Positions 36,131-49,850 of a stretch of 64,000 nt of DNA are shown here, one piece after another. The translations under genes and the position numbers were made by a program. Source of the DNA: Hydractinia symbiolongicarpus (lineage: Eukaryota; Cnidaria; Hydrozoa; Anthoathecata; Hydractiniidae); the NCBI RefSeq assembly GCF_029227915.1, contig NC_079875.1, positions 39,639,201 to 39,703,200 on the forward strand, in the 5' to 3' direction. Positions within the stretch are counted from its first letter, which is position 1; each line of letters starts with the position of its first letter. The notes beneath the pieces are model-generated. The model was not told where the DNA came from. It was given only the letters and a program-made list of their open reading frames with translations, and did no database searches.

Positions 36131-39100
36131 GTGGTAGCGCTTCATTTAGAAATTATGATAAAAAAGTCATTTTTTTATTGTGGGACCAATCCTAGCCATT
36201 ATCGCGCGCTGAGGAAATAGCGACAGTTTCAAAAACTACATTTCATTGACTTTCTAACGGTGTCAGTCCGTTTGAGTTACAACGGTTGTGTCACATATTC
36301 GTACCAACATGTATTTAGCGATATTTTTTGATATTACTAGGTTGCATCGCTTTTAACAATGAAACGTTGAATGTGGGACTTAATTGAACTAACTTTCGAC
36401 TGTGACCTTGTAAATGTGATAAATGAGACAATTGGATTCCAAGAAATAACATTCTTCTTAATTTGACGTGATTGCCGGAACTCAGCGATTACACTGGACT
36501 CTGTGGTAGCGGTTCATTTAAGAATTAGGATAAAAAAGTCATTTTTTTTTGTGGGACCAATCCTAGCCGTTATCGCGCGCTGAAGAAATAGCGACAGTTT
36601 CAAAAACTACAGTTCATTGGCTTTCTAACGGTGTCAGTCCGTTTGAGTTACAACGGTTGGGTCACATATTCGTACCAACATGTATTTAGCGATATTTTTC
36701 TGATATTACTAGGTTGCATCGCTTTTAACAATGAAACGATTGGCTGTGGGACTTAATTGAGCTAACTTTGGATTGTGACCTGATAAATGTGATAAATAAG
36801 ACAATTGGACTCTAAGAAATAACATTCTTGTTAATTTGACGTGATTGCCGGAACTCAGCGATTACACTGGGCACTGTGGTAGCGCTTCATTTAAAAATTA
36901 AGCTAAAAAAAGTCATTTTTTTACTGTGGGACCTATCCTAGCCGTTAGCGCGCGTTGAAGAAAAAGCGACAGTTTCAAAAACTACATTTCATTGACTTTC
37001 TAACGGTGTCATTCCGTTTGAGTTACAACGGTTGGGTCACATATTCATACCAACATGTATTTAGCGATATTTTTCTGATATTACTAGGTTGCATCGCTTT
37101 TAACTATGAAACGATTGACTGTTGGACTTAATTGAGCTAACTTTGGACTGCCACCTGATAAATGTGATAAAGGAGACAATTGGACTCCAAGAAAAAACAT
37201 TCTTCTTAATTTGACATGATTGCCGAAACTGAGCGATTACATTGGGCTCTGTGGTAGCGCTTCATTTGAAAATTATGATAAAAAAAGTCATTTCTTTATT
37301 GTGGGACCAATCCAAGCCATTATCGCGCGCTGAGGAAATAGCGACAGTTTCAAAAACTACATTTCATTGACTTTCTAACGGTGTCAGTCCGTTTGAGTTA
37401 CAACGGTTGTGTCACATATTCGTACCAACATGTATTTAGCGATATTTTTTTGATATTACTAGGTTGCATCGCTTTTAACAATGAAACGTTGACTGTGGGA
37501 CTTAATTGAACTAACTTTGGACTCTGACCTGATAAATGTGATAAATGAGACAATTGGACTCCAAGAAATAACATTTTTCTTAATTTGACGTGATTGCCGG
37601 AACTCAGCGATTACACTGGACTCTGTGGTAGCGCTTCATTTAAGAATTAAGATAAAAAAGTCATTTTTTTATTGTGGGACCAATCCTAGCCATTATCGCG
37701 CGCTGAAGAAAAAGCGACAGTTTCAAAAACTACATTTCATTGACTTTCTAACGGTGTCAGTCCGTTTGAGTTACAACAGTTGGGTCACATATTCGTACGA
37801 ACATGTATTTAGCGATTTTTTTCTGATATTACTAGGTTGCATCGCTTTTAACTATGAAACGATTGACTGTGGGACTTAATTGAGCTAACTTTGGACTGTG
37901 ACCTAATAAATGTGATAAATAAGACAATTGGACTCCAAGAAATAACATTCTTGTTAATTTGACGTGATTGCCGGAACTCAGCGATTACACTGGGCTCTGT
38001 GGTAGCGCTTCATTTAGAAATTATGATAAAAAAGTCATTTTTTTATTGTGGGACCAATCCTAGCCATTATCGCGCGCTGAGGAAATAGCGACAGTTTCAA
38101 AAACTACATTTCATTGACTTTCTAACGGTGTCAGTCCGTTTGAGTTACAACGGTTGTGTCACATATTCGTACCAACATGTATTTAGCGATATTTTTTGAT
38201 ATTACTAGGTTGCATCGCTTTTAACAATGAAACGTTGAATGTGGGATTTAATTGAACTAACTTTGGACTGTGACCTTGTAAATGTGATAAATGAGACAAT
38301 TGGATTCCAAGAAATAACATTCTTCTTAATTTGACGTGATTGCCGGAACTCAGCGATTACACTGGACTCTGTGGTAGCGGTTCATTTAAGAATTAGGATA
38401 AAAAAGTCATTTTTTTTTGTGGGACCAATCCTAGCCGTTATCGCGCGCTGAAGAAATAGCGACAGTTTCAAAAACTACAGTTCATTGGCTTTCTAACGGT
38501 GTCAGTCCGTTTGAGTTACAACGGTTGGGTCACATATTCGTACCAACATGTATTTAGCGATATTTTTCTGATATTACTAGGTTGCATCGCTTTTAACAAT
38601 GAAACGATTGGCTGTGGGACTTAATTGAGCTAACTTTGGATTGTGACCTGATAAATGTGATAAATAAGACAATTGGACTCTAAGAAATAACATTCTTGTT
38701 AATTTGACGTGATTGCCGGAACTCAGCGATTACACTGGGCACTGTGGTAGCGCTTCATTTAAAAATTAAGCTAAAAAAAGTCATTTTTTTACTGTGGGAC
38801 CTATCCTAGCCGTTAGCGCGCGTTGAAGAAAAAGCGACAGTTTCAAAAACTACATTTCATTGACTTTCTAACGGTGTCATTCCGTTTGAGTTACAACGGT
38901 TGGGTCACATATTCATACCAACATGTATTTAGCGATATTTTTCTGATATTACTAGGTTGCATCGCTTTTAACTATGAAACGATTGACTGTGGGACTTAAT
39001 TGAGCTAACTTTGGACTGCCACCTGATAAATGTGATAAAGGAGACAATTGGACTCCAAGAAAAAACATTCTTCTTAATTTGACATGATTGCCGAAACTGA

Positions 39101-39840
39101 GCGATTACATTGGGCTCTGTGGTAGCGCTTCATTTGAAAATTATGATAAAAAAAGTCATTTCTTTATTGTGGGACCAATCCAAGCCATTATCGCGCGCTG
39201 AGGAAATAGCGACAGTTTCAAAAACTACATTTCATTGACTTTCTAACGGTGTCAGTCCGTTTGAGTTACAACGGTTGTGTCACATATTCGTACCAACATG
39301 TATTTAGCGATATTTTTTTGATATTACTAGGTTGCATCGCTTTTAACAATGAAACGTTGACTGTGGGACTTAATTGAACTAACTTTGGACTCTGACCTGA
39401 TAAATGTGATAAATGAGACAATTGGACTCCAAGAAATAACATTTTTCTTAATTTGACGTGATTGCCGGAACTCAGCGATTACACTGGACTCTGTGGTAGC
39501 GCTTCATTTAAGAATTAAGATAAAAAAGTCATTTTTTTATTGTGGGACCAATCCTAGCCATTATCGCGCGCTGAAGAAAAAGCGACAGTTTCAAAAACTA
39601 CATTTCATTGACTTTCTAACGGTGTCAGTCCGTTTGAGTTACAACAGTTGGGTCACATATTCGTACGAACATGTATTTAGCGATTTTTTTCTGATATTAC
39701 TAGGTTGCATCGCTTTTAACTATGAAACGATTGACTGTGGGACTTAATTGAGCTAACTTTGGACTGTGACCTAATAAATGTGATAAATAAGACAATTGGA
39801 CTCCAAGAAATAACATTCTTGTTAACTTGACGTGATTTCC
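36130..39840 (+). repeat. Near-identical tandem duplication, 5 monomers, 1868 bp
   Basis: The two units, about 36130-37975 and 37995-39840, share GTTGAATGTGGG, GACCTTGTAAATG, AGCGGTTCATTTAAG, the shortened TTTTTTTTGTGGG, ACAGTTCATTGGC, CATTCATACC, TGCCACCTG, ACTGAGCGATTACATTGG, ATCCAAGCC and GATTTTTTTCTG. I noticed only a few differences: CTTTCGAC/CTTTGGAC, GGGACTT/GGGATTT and ACTGTTGGAC/ACTGTGGGAC. The shared -3 bp gap in the T run explains 1868 rather than 1872 bp. Confidence 0.85.
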
Positions 39841-41420
39841 GGAACTCAGCGATTACACTGGGCACTGTGGTAGCGCTTCATTTAAAAATTAAGCTAAAAA
39901 AAGTCATTTTTTTACTGTGGGACCTATCCTAGCCGTTAGCGCGTTGAAGAAAAAGCGACAGTTTCAAAAAGTACATTTCATTGACTTTCTAACGGTGTCA
40001 GTCCGTTTGAGTTACAACGGTTGGGTCACATATTCGTACCAACATGTATATAGCGATATTTTTCTGATATTACTAGGTTGCATCGCTTTTAACTATAAAA
40101 CGATTGACTGTGGGACTTAATTGAGCTAACTTTGGACTGTCACCTGATAAATGTGATAAAGGAGACAATTGGACTCCAAGAAAAATAATTCTTCTTAATT
40201 TGACATGATTGCCGAAACTCAGCGATTACACTGGGCTCTGTGGTAGCGCTTCATTTAGAAATTATGATAAAAAAAGTCATTTTTTTATTCTGGGACCAAT
40301 CCTAGCCATTATCCTGCGCTGAGGAAATAGCGGCAGTTTCAAAAACTACATTTCATTGACTTTCTAACAGTGTCAGTCCGTTTGAGTTACAACGGTTGGG
40401 TCACATATTCGTACCAACATGTATTTACGAAATTTTTTTGATATTACTAGGTTGCATCGCTTTTAACAATGAAACGTTGACTGTGGGACTTAATTGAACT
40501 AACTTTGGACTGTGACCTGATAAATGTGATAAATGAGACAATTGGACTCCAAGAAATAACATTCTTGTTAATTTGACGTGATTGCCAGAACTCAGCAATT
40601 ACACTGGGCACTGTGGTAGTGCTTCATTTAAAAATTAAGCTAAAAAAAGTCATTTGGTTACTGTGGGACCCATCCTAGCCGTTAGAGCGCGTTGAGGAAA
40701 AAGCCACAGTTTCAAAAACTGCTTTTCATTGACTTTCTAACGGTGTCAGTCCGTTTGAGTTACAACGGTTGGGTCATATATTCGTACCAACATGTATTTA
40801 GCGATATTTTTCTGATATTACTAGGTTGCATCGCTTTTAACTATGAAACGATTGACTGTGGGACTTAATTGAGCTAACTTTGGAGTGTCACCTGATAAAT
40901 GTGATAAAAGAGACAATTGGACTCCAAGAAATAACATTCTTGTTAATTTGACGTGATTTCCGGAACTCAGCGATTACACTGGTCTCTGTGGGAGCACTTC
41001 ATTTAGAAATTATGATAAAAAAAGTCATTTTTTCATTCTGGGACCAATCCTAGCCATTATCCTGCGCTGAGGAAATAGCGGCAGTTTAAAAAACTACATT
41101 TTATTGACTTTCTAACAGTGTCAGTCCGTTTGAGTTACAACGGTTGGGTCACATATTCGTACCAACATGTATTTAGCGAAATTTTTTTGATATTACTAGG
41201 TTGCATCGCTTTTAACAATGAAACGTTGACTGTGGGACTTAATTGAACTAACTTTGGACTGTGACCTGATAAATGTGATAAATGAGACAATTGGACTCCA
41301 AGAAATAACATTCTTGTTAATTTGACGTGATTGCCAGAACTCAGCGATTACACTGGGCACTGTGGTAGCGCTTCATTTAAAAATTAAGCTAAAAAAAGTC
41401 ATTTTTTTATTGTGGAGTAA
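39840..41420 (+). repeat. Type C/A copies with a 2-monomer (748 bp) lag
   Basis: ATTCTGGGACC followed by TATCCTGCGCTGAGG and GCGGCAG occurs at about 40290 and 41038, a lag of 748 bp, and both are followed by CTAACAGTGTCAG and GCGAAATTTTTTTG or its variant TACGAAATTTTTTTG. TAGCGCGTTG near 39940 is 2 bp shorter than the usual TAGCGCGCGTTG and recurs near 45533. TCATTTGGTTACTG near 40651 is a rare break in the T run. Confidence 0.7.
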
Positions 41421-41912
41421 TCCTACCCGTTATCGCGCGCTGAAGAAATAGCGACAGTTTCAAAAACTACATTTCATTGACTTTCTAACGGTGTCAGTCC
41501 GTGTCGGTTACAACGGTTGGGTAACATATTTGTACCAACATGTATTTAGCGATATTTTTCTGATATTACTAGGTTGCATGGCTTTTAACAATGAAACGAT
41601 TGACTGTGGGACTTAATTGAGCTAACTTTGGACAGTGACCTGATAAATGTGATAAATGAGACAATTGGAATCCAAGAAATAACATTCTTGTTAACTTGAC
41701 GTGATTGCCGGAACTCAGCGATTACACTGGGCACTGTGGTAGCGCTTCATTTAAAAATTAAGCTAAAAAAAGTCATTTTTTTACTGTGGGACCTATCCTA
41801 GCCGTTAGCGCGCGTTGAAGAAAAAGCGACAGTTTCAAAAACTACATTTCATTGACTTTCTAACGGTGTCAGTCCGTTTGAGTTTTAACGGTTGAGTCAC
41901 ATATTCGTACCA

Positions 41913-42092
41913 ACATGTATTTAGCGATATTTTTTTGATATTACTAGGTTGCATCGCTTTTAACAATGAAACGTTGACTGTGGGACTTAATTGAACTAAC
42001 TTTGGACTGTGACCTGATAAATGTGATAAATGTGACTTTCTAACGGTGTCAGTCCGTTTCGGTTACAACGGTTGGGTAACATATTTGTACCA
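41913..42092 (+). repeat. Truncated monomer, 180 bp, first copy
   Basis: The anchor-to-anchor step is 180 bp instead of about 374. GTGATAAATG is joined directly to TGACTTTCTAACGG near 42032, removing about 193 bp. The lost part runs from AGACAATTGG through the A7-GTCA-T7 element and the GCGCGC region to TTTCAT. The AACGG/CCGTT cluster, the TCGTACC region and the GATATT region remain. There is no clear direct repeat at the joint beyond a base or two. Confidence 0.92.
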
Positions 42093-43589
42093 ACATGTAT
42101 TTAGCGATATTTTTCTGATATTACTAGGTTGCATGGCTTTTAACAATGAAACGATTGACTGTGGGACTTAATTGAGCTAACTTTGGACAGTGACCTGATA
42201 AATGTGATAAATGAGACAATTGGACTCCAAGAAATAACATTCTTGTTAACTTGACGTGGTTGCCGGAACTCAGCGATTACACTGGGCACTGTGGTAGCGC
42301 TTCATTTAAAAATTAAGCTAAAAAAAGTCATTTTTTTACTGTGGGACCTATCCTAGCCGTTAGCGCGCGTTGAAGAAAAAGCGACAGTTTCAAAAACTAC
42401 ATTTCATTGACTTTCTAACGGTGTCAGTCCGTTTGAGTTTTAACGGTTGTGTCACATATTCGTACCAACATGTATTTAGCGATATTTTTTTGATATTACT
42501 AGGTTGCATCGCTTTTAACAATGAAACGATTGACTGTGAGACTTAATTGAGCTATCTTTGGACTGTCACCTGATAAATGTGATAAATGGGACAATTGGAC
42601 TCCAAGAAATAACATTCTTCTTAATTTGACGTGATTGCCGGAACTCAGCGATTACACTGGGCTCTGTGGTAGCGCTTCATTTAAGAATTAAGATATAAAA
42701 GTCATTTTTTTATTGGGGACCAATCCCACCCGTTATCGCGCGCTGAAGAAATAGCGACAGTTTCAAAAACTACATTTCATTGACTTTCTAAGGGTGTCAG
42801 TCCGTTTGGGTTACAGCGGTTGGGTAACATATTCGTACCAACATGTATTTAGCGATATTTTTCTGATATTACTAGGTTGCATGGCTTTTAACAATGAAAC
42901 GAGTGACTGTGGGACTTAATTGAGCTAACTTTGGACTGTGACCTCATAAATGTGATAAATGAGACAAATGGAATCAAAGAAATAACATTCTTGTTAACTT
43001 GACGCGATTGCCGGAACTCAGCGATTAGACTGGGCACTGTGGTAGCGCTTCATTTAAAAATTGAGCTAAAAAAAGTTATTTTTTTACTGTGGAACCTATC
43101 CTAGCCGTTAGCGCGCGTTGAAGAAAAAGCGACAGTTTCAAAAACTACATTTCATTGACTTTCTAACGATGTCAGTCCGTTTGAGTTACAACGGTTGAGT
43201 CACATACTCGTACCAACATGTATTTAGCGATATTTTTGTGATATTACTAGGTTGCATCGCTTTTAACAATGAAACGTTGACTGTGGAACTTAATTGAGCT
43301 AACTTTGGAGTGTCACCTGATAAATGTGATAAAAGAGACAATTGGACTCCAAGAAATAACATTCTTGTTAACTTGACGTGATTGCCGGAACTCAGCGATT
43401 ACACTGGGCACTGTGGTAGCGCTTCATTTAAAAATTAAGCTAAAAAAAGTCATTTTTTTACTGTGGGAACTATCCTAGCCGTTAGCGCGCGTTGAAGAAA
43501 AAGCGACAGTTTCAAAAACTACATTTCATTGACTTTCTAACGGTGTCAGTCCGTTTGAGTTTTAACGGTTGTGTCACATATTCGTACCA

Positions 43590-43769
43590 ACATGTATTTA
43601 GCGATATTTTTTTGATATTACTAGGTTGCATCGCTTTTAACAATGAAACGTTGACTGTGGGACTTAATTGAACTAACTTTGGACTGTGACCTGATAAATG
43701 TGATAAATGTGATTTTCTAACGGTGTCAGTCCGTTTCGGTTACAACGGTTGGGTAACATATTTGTACCA
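43590..43769 (+). repeat. Truncated monomer, 180 bp, second copy
   Basis: It has the same junction as the copy at 41913, with one change: GATAAATGTGATTTTCTAAC instead of GTGACTTTC. The identical breakpoint and the 1677-bp spacing show that one deletion event was later copied as part of a larger unit, rather than two separate deletions. Confidence 0.92.
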
Positions 43770-46700
43770 ACATGTATTTAGCGATATTTTTCTGATATTA
43801 CTAGGTTGCATGGCTTTTAACAATGAAACGATTGACTGTGGGACTTAATTGAGCTAACTTTGGACAGTGACCTGATAAATGTGATAAATGAGACAATTGG
43901 ACTCCAAAAAATAACATTCTTGTTAACTTGACGTGATTGCCGGAACTCAGCGATTACACTGGGCACTGTGGTAGCGCTTCATTTAAAAATTAAGCTAAAA
44001 AAAGTCATTTTTTTACTGTGGGACCTATCCTAGCCGTTAGCGCGCGTTGAAGAAAAAGCGACAGTTTCAAAAACTACATTTCATTGACTTTCTAACGGTG
44101 TCAGTCCGTTTGAGTTTTAACGGTTGTGTCACATATTCGTACCAACATGTATTTAGCGATATTTTTTTGATATTACTAGGTTGCATCGCTTTTAACAATG
44201 AAACGATTGACTGTGGGACTTAATTGAACTAACTTTGGTGACCTGATAAATGTGAAAAATGAGACAATTGGACTCCAAGGAATAACATTCTTCTTAATTT
44301 GACATGATTGCCGAAACTCAGCGATTACACTGGGCTTTGTGGTAGCGCTTCATTTAAGAATTAAGATAAAAAAATTCATTTTTTTATTGTGGGACCAATC
44401 CTAGCCGTTATCGCGCGCTAAAGAAATAGCGACAGTTTCAAGAACTACATTTCATTGACTTTCCAACGGTGTCAGTCCGTTTGAGTTACAACAGTTGGGT
44501 CACATATTCGTACCAACATGTATTTAACGATCTTTTTCTGATATTACCAGGTTGCATCGCTTTTAACTATGAAACGATTGACTGTGAGACTTAATTGAGC
44601 TAACTTTGGACTGTCACCTGATATATGTGATAAATGGGACAATTGGACTCCAAGAAATAACATTCTTCTTAATTTGACGTGATTGCCGGAACTCAGCGAT
44701 TACACTGGGCTCTGTGGTAGCGCTTCATTTAAGAATTAAGATATAAAAGTCATTTTTTTATTGGGGACCAATCCCACCCGTTATCGCGCGCTAAAGAAAT
44801 AGCGACAGTTTCAAAAACTACATTTCATTGACTTTCTAAGGGTGTCAGTCCGTTTGGGTTACAGCGGTTGGGTAACATATTCGTACCAACATGTATTTAG
44901 CGATATTTTTCTGATATTACTAGGTTGCATCGCTTTTAACAATGAAACGAGTGACTGTGGGACTTAATTGAGCTAACTTTGGACTGTGACCTCATAAATG
45001 TGATAAATGAGACAAATGGAATCAAAGAAATAACATTCTTGTTAACTTGACGCGATTGCCGGAACTCAGCGATTAGACTGGGCACTGTGGTAGCGCTTCA
45101 TTTAAAAATTAAGCTAAAAAAAGTTATTTTTTTACTGTGGAACCTATCCTAGCCGTTAGCGCGCGTTGAAGAAAAAGCGACAGTTTCAAAAACTACATTT
45201 CATTGACTTTCTAACGATGTCAGTCCGTTTGAGTTACAACGGTTGAGTCACATACTCGTACCAACATGTATTTAGCGATATTTTTGTGATATTACTAGGT
45301 TGCATCGCTTTTAACAATGAAACGTTGACTGTGGAACTTAATTGAGCTAACTTTGGAGTGTCACCTGATAAATGTGATAAAAGAGACAATTGGACTCCAA
45401 GAAATAACATTCTTGTTAATTTGACGTGATTTCCGGAACTCAGCGATTACACTGGGCACTGTGGTAGGGCTTCATTTAAAAATTAAGCTAAAAAAAGTTA
45501 TTTTTTTACTGTGGGACCTATCCTAGCCGTTAGCGCGTTGAAGAAAAAGCGGCAGTTTCAAAAAGTACATTTCATTGACTTTCTAACGGTGTCAGTCCGT
45601 TTGAGTTACAACGGTTGGGTCACATATTCGTACCAACATGTATTTAGCGAAATTTTTTTGATATTACTAGGTTGCATCGCTTTTAACAATGAAACGTTGA
45701 CTGTGGGACTTAATTGAACTAACTTTGGACTGTGACCTGATAAATGTGATAAATGAGACAATTGGACTCCAAGAAATAACATTCTTGTTAATTTGACGTG
45801 ATTGCCAGAACTCAGCGATTACACTGGGCACTGTGGTAGCGCTTCATTTAAAAATTAAGCGAAAAAAAGTCATTTTTTTATTGTGGAGTAATCCTACCCG
45901 TTATCGCGCGCTGAAGAAATAGCGACAGTTTCAAAAACTACATTTCATTGACTTTCTAACGGTGTCAGTCCGTTTCGGTTACAACGGTTGGGTAACATAT
46001 TTGTACCAACATGTATTTAGCGATATTTTTCTGATATTACTAGGTTGCATGGCTTTTAACAATGAAACGACTGACTGTGGGACTTAATTGAGCTAACTTT
46101 GGACAGTGACCTGATAAATGTGATAAATGAGACAATTGGACTCCAAGAAATAACATTCTTGTTAACTTGACGTGATTGCCGGAACTCAGCGATTACACTG
46201 GGCACTGTGGTAGCGCTTCATTTAAAAATTAAGCTAAAAAAAGTCATTTTTTTACTGTGGGACCTATCCTAGCCGTTAGCGCGCGTTGAAGAAAAAGCGA
46301 CAGTTTCAAAAACTACATTTCATTGACTTTCTAACGGTGTCAGTCCGTTTGAGTTTTAACGGTTGTGTCACATATTCGTACCAACATGTATTTAGCGATA
46401 TTTTTTTGATATTACTAGGTTGCATCGCTTTTAACAATGAAACGATTGACTGTGGGACTTAATTGAACTAACTTTGGTGACCTGATAAATGTGAAAAATG
46501 AGACAATTGGACTCCAAGGAATAACATTCTTCTTAATTTGACATGATTGCCGAAACTCAGCGATTACACTGGGCTCTGTGGTAGCGCTTCATTTAAGAAT
46601 TAAGATAAAAAAATTCATTTTTTTATTGTGGGACCAATCCTAGCCGTTATCGCGCGCTAAAGAAATAGCGACAGTTTCAAGAACTACATTTCATTGACTT

Positions 46701-47559
46701 TCCAACGGTGTCAGTCCGTTTGAGTTACAACAGTTGGGTCACATATTCGTACCAACATGTATTTAACAATCTTTTTCTGATATTATCAGGTTGCATCGCT
46801 TTTAACTATGAAACGATTGACTGTGAGACTTAATTGAGCTAACTTTGGACTGTCACCTGATAAATGTGATAAATGGGACAATTGGACTCCAAGAAATAAC
46901 ATTCTTCTTAATTTGACGTGATTGCCGGAACTCAGCGATTACACTGGGCTCTGTGGTAGCGCTTCATTTAAGAATTAAGATATAAAAGTCATTTTTTTAT
47001 TGGGGACCAATCCCACCCGTTATCGCGCGCTGAAAAAACAGCGACAGTTTCAAAAACTACATTTCATTGACTTTCTAAGGGTGTCAGTCCGTTTGGGTTA
47101 CAGCGGTTGGGTAACATATTCGTACCAACATGTATTTAGCGATATTTTTCTGATATTACTAGGTTGCATGGCTTTTAACAATGAAACGAGTGACTGTGGG
47201 ACTTAATTGAGCTAACTTTGGACTGTGACCTCATAAATGTGATAAATGAGACAAATGGAATCAAAGAAATAACATTCTTGTTAACTTGACGCGATTGCCG
47301 GAACTCAGCGATTAGACTTGGCACTGTGGTAGCGCTTCATTTAAAAATTAAGCTAAAAAAAGTTATTTTTTTACTGTGGAACCTATCCTAGCCGTTAGCG
47401 CGCGTTGAAGAAAAAGCAACAGTTCCAAAACTACATTTCATTGACTTTCTAACGATGTCAGTCCGTTTGAGTTACAACGGTTGAGTCACATACTCGTACC
47501 AACATGTATTTAGCGATATTTTTGTGATATTACTAGGTTGCATCGCTTTTAACAATGAA

Positions 47560-49850
47560 ACGTTGACTGTGGAACTTAATTGAACTAACTTTGGACTGTG
47601 ACCTGATAAATGTGATAAATGGGAAAATTGGACTCCAAGAAATAACATTCTTCTTAATTTGACGTGATTGCCGGAACTCAGCGATTACACTGGGCTCTGT
47701 GGTAGCGCTTCAATTAAGAATTAAGATAAAAAGTCATTTTTTTATTGGGGACTAATCCTACCCGTTATCGCGCGCTGAAGAAATAGCGACAGTTTCAAAA
47801 ACTACATTTCATTGACTTTCTAAGGGTGTCAGTCCGTTTGGGTTACAACGGTTGGGTAACATATTCGTACCAACATGTATTTAGCGATACTTTTCTGATA
47901 TTACTAGGTTGCATGGCTTTTAACAATGAAACGAGTGACTGGGGGACTTAATTGAGCTAACTTTGGACTGTGACCTGATAAATGTGATAAATTAGACAAA
48001 TGGAGTCAAAGAAATAACATTCTTGTTAACTTGACGTGATTGCCAAATCTCAGAGATTACACTGGGCACTGTGGTAGCGCTTCATTTAAAAATTAAGCTA
48101 AGAAAAGTTATTTTTTTACTGTGGAATCTATCCTAGCCGTTAGCGCGCGTTGAAGAAAAAGCGACAGTTTCAAAAACTACATTTCATTGACTTTCTAACG
48201 ATGTCAGTCCGTTTGAGTTACAACGGTTGAGTCACATACTCGTACCAACATGTATTTAGCGATATTTTTCTGATATTACTAGGTTGCATGGCTTTTAACA
48301 ATGAAACGAGTGACTGTGGGACTTAATTGAGCTAACTTTGGACTGTGACCTCATAAATGTGATAAATGAGACAAATGGAATCAAAGAAATAACATTCTTG
48401 TTATATTGACGTGATTGCCGGAACTCAGCGATTAGACTGGGCACTGTGGTAGCGCTTCATTTAAAAATTAAGCTAAGAAAAGTTATTTTTTTACTGTGGA
48501 ATCTATCCTAGCCGTTAGCGCGCGTTGAAGAAAAAGCGACAGTTTCAAAAACTACATTTCATTGACTTTCTAACGATGTCAGTCCGTTTGAGTTACAACG
48601 GTTGAGTCACATACTCGTACCAACATGTATTTAGCGATATTTTTGTGATATTACTAGGTTGCATCGCTTTTAACAATGAAACGTTGACTGTGAAACTTAA
48701 TTGAACTAACTTTGGACTGTGACCTGATAAATGTGATAAATGGGAAAATTGGACTCCAAGAAATAACATTCTTCTTAATTTGACGTGATTGCCGGAACTC
48801 AGCGATTACACTGGGCTCTGTGGTAGCGCTTCATTTAAAAATTAAGATAAAAAGTCATTTTTTATTGGGGACTAATCCTACCCGTTATCGCGCGCTGAAG
48901 AAATAGCAACAGTTTCAAAAAATACATTTCATTGACTTTCTAAGGGTGTCAGTCCGTTTGGGTTACAACGGTTGTGTCACATATTCGTACCAACATGTAT
49001 TTAGCGATATTTTTCTGATATTACTAGGTTGCATGGCTTTTAACAATGAAACGAGTGACTGGGGGAATTAATTGAGCTAACTTTGGTTTGTGTCCTGATA
49101 AATGTGATAAATTAGACAAATGGAGTCAAAGAAATAACATTCTTGTTAACTTGACGTGATTGCCAAATCTCAGAGATTACACTGGGCACTGTGGTAGCGC
49201 TTCATTTAAAAATTAAGCTAAGAAAAGTTATTTTTTTACTGTGGAATCTATCCTAGCCGTTAGCGCGCGTTGAAGAGAAAGCGACAGTTTCAAAAACTAC
49301 ATTTCATTGACTTTCTAACGATGTCAGTCCGTTTGAGTTACAACGGTTGAGTCACATACTCGTACCAACATGTATTTAGCGATATTTTTCTGATATTACT
49401 AGGTTGCATGGCTTTTAACAATGAAACGAGTGACTGTGGGACTTAATTGAGCTAACTTTGGACTGTGACCTCATAAATGTGATAAATGAGACAAATGGAA
49501 TCAAAGAAATAACATTCTTGTTATATTGACGTGATTGCCGGAACTCAGCGATTAGACTGGGCACTGTGGTAGCGCTTCATTTAAAAATTAAGCTAAGAAA
49601 AGTTATTTTTTTACTGTGGAATCTATCCTAGCCGTTAGCGCGCGTTGAAGAAAAAGCGACAGTTTCAAAAACTACATTTCATTGACTTTCTAACGATGTC
49701 AGTCCGTTTGAGTTACAACGGTTGAGTCACATACTCGTACCAACATGTATTTAGCGATATTTTTGTGATATTACTAGGTTGCATCGCTTTTAACAATGAA
49801 ACGTTGACTGTGGGACTTAATTGAACTAACTTTGGACTGTGACCCTATAA
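47560..49850 (+). repeat. 3-monomer HOR, 1120 bp, two copies
   Basis: ATTAGACAAATGGAGTC occurs at 47991 and 49111, lag 1120 bp, each followed by GCCAAATCTCAGAGATTAC. The other monomers carry CGAGTGACTG, CATAAATGTGATAAATG, ACAAATGGAATCAAAG and TGTTATATTGACG. Differences include CTTTGGACTGTGACC against CTTTGGTTTGTGTCC, and CAACGGTTGGGTAAC against CAACGGTTGTGTCAC. This block belongs with the preceding type C-rich region. Confidence 0.78.

Larger units (their letters stand above)
41420..47560 (+). repeat. Composite HORs containing the truncated monomer
   Basis: Two units, starting at the truncated monomers, are 1677 bp apart, which equals four full monomers plus 180 bp. GGGGACCAATCCCACCC recurs at about 42717, 44765 and 47004 (lags 2048 and 2239 bp; the first spans the second truncated monomer, the second is six full monomers). 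A 4-bp deletion, AACTTTGGTGACC, is shared at 44232 and 46471. Type C copies and ones with GCATGGCTTTTAAC and CGAGTGACTG dominate. Confidence 0.75.

Noticed and set aside
41281-41480. Direct repeats at the ends of the 193-bp deletion
   Set aside because: Intact flanks read AAATGAGAC on the left and TTCATTGAC on the right; they share too little to claim homology-driven deletion.
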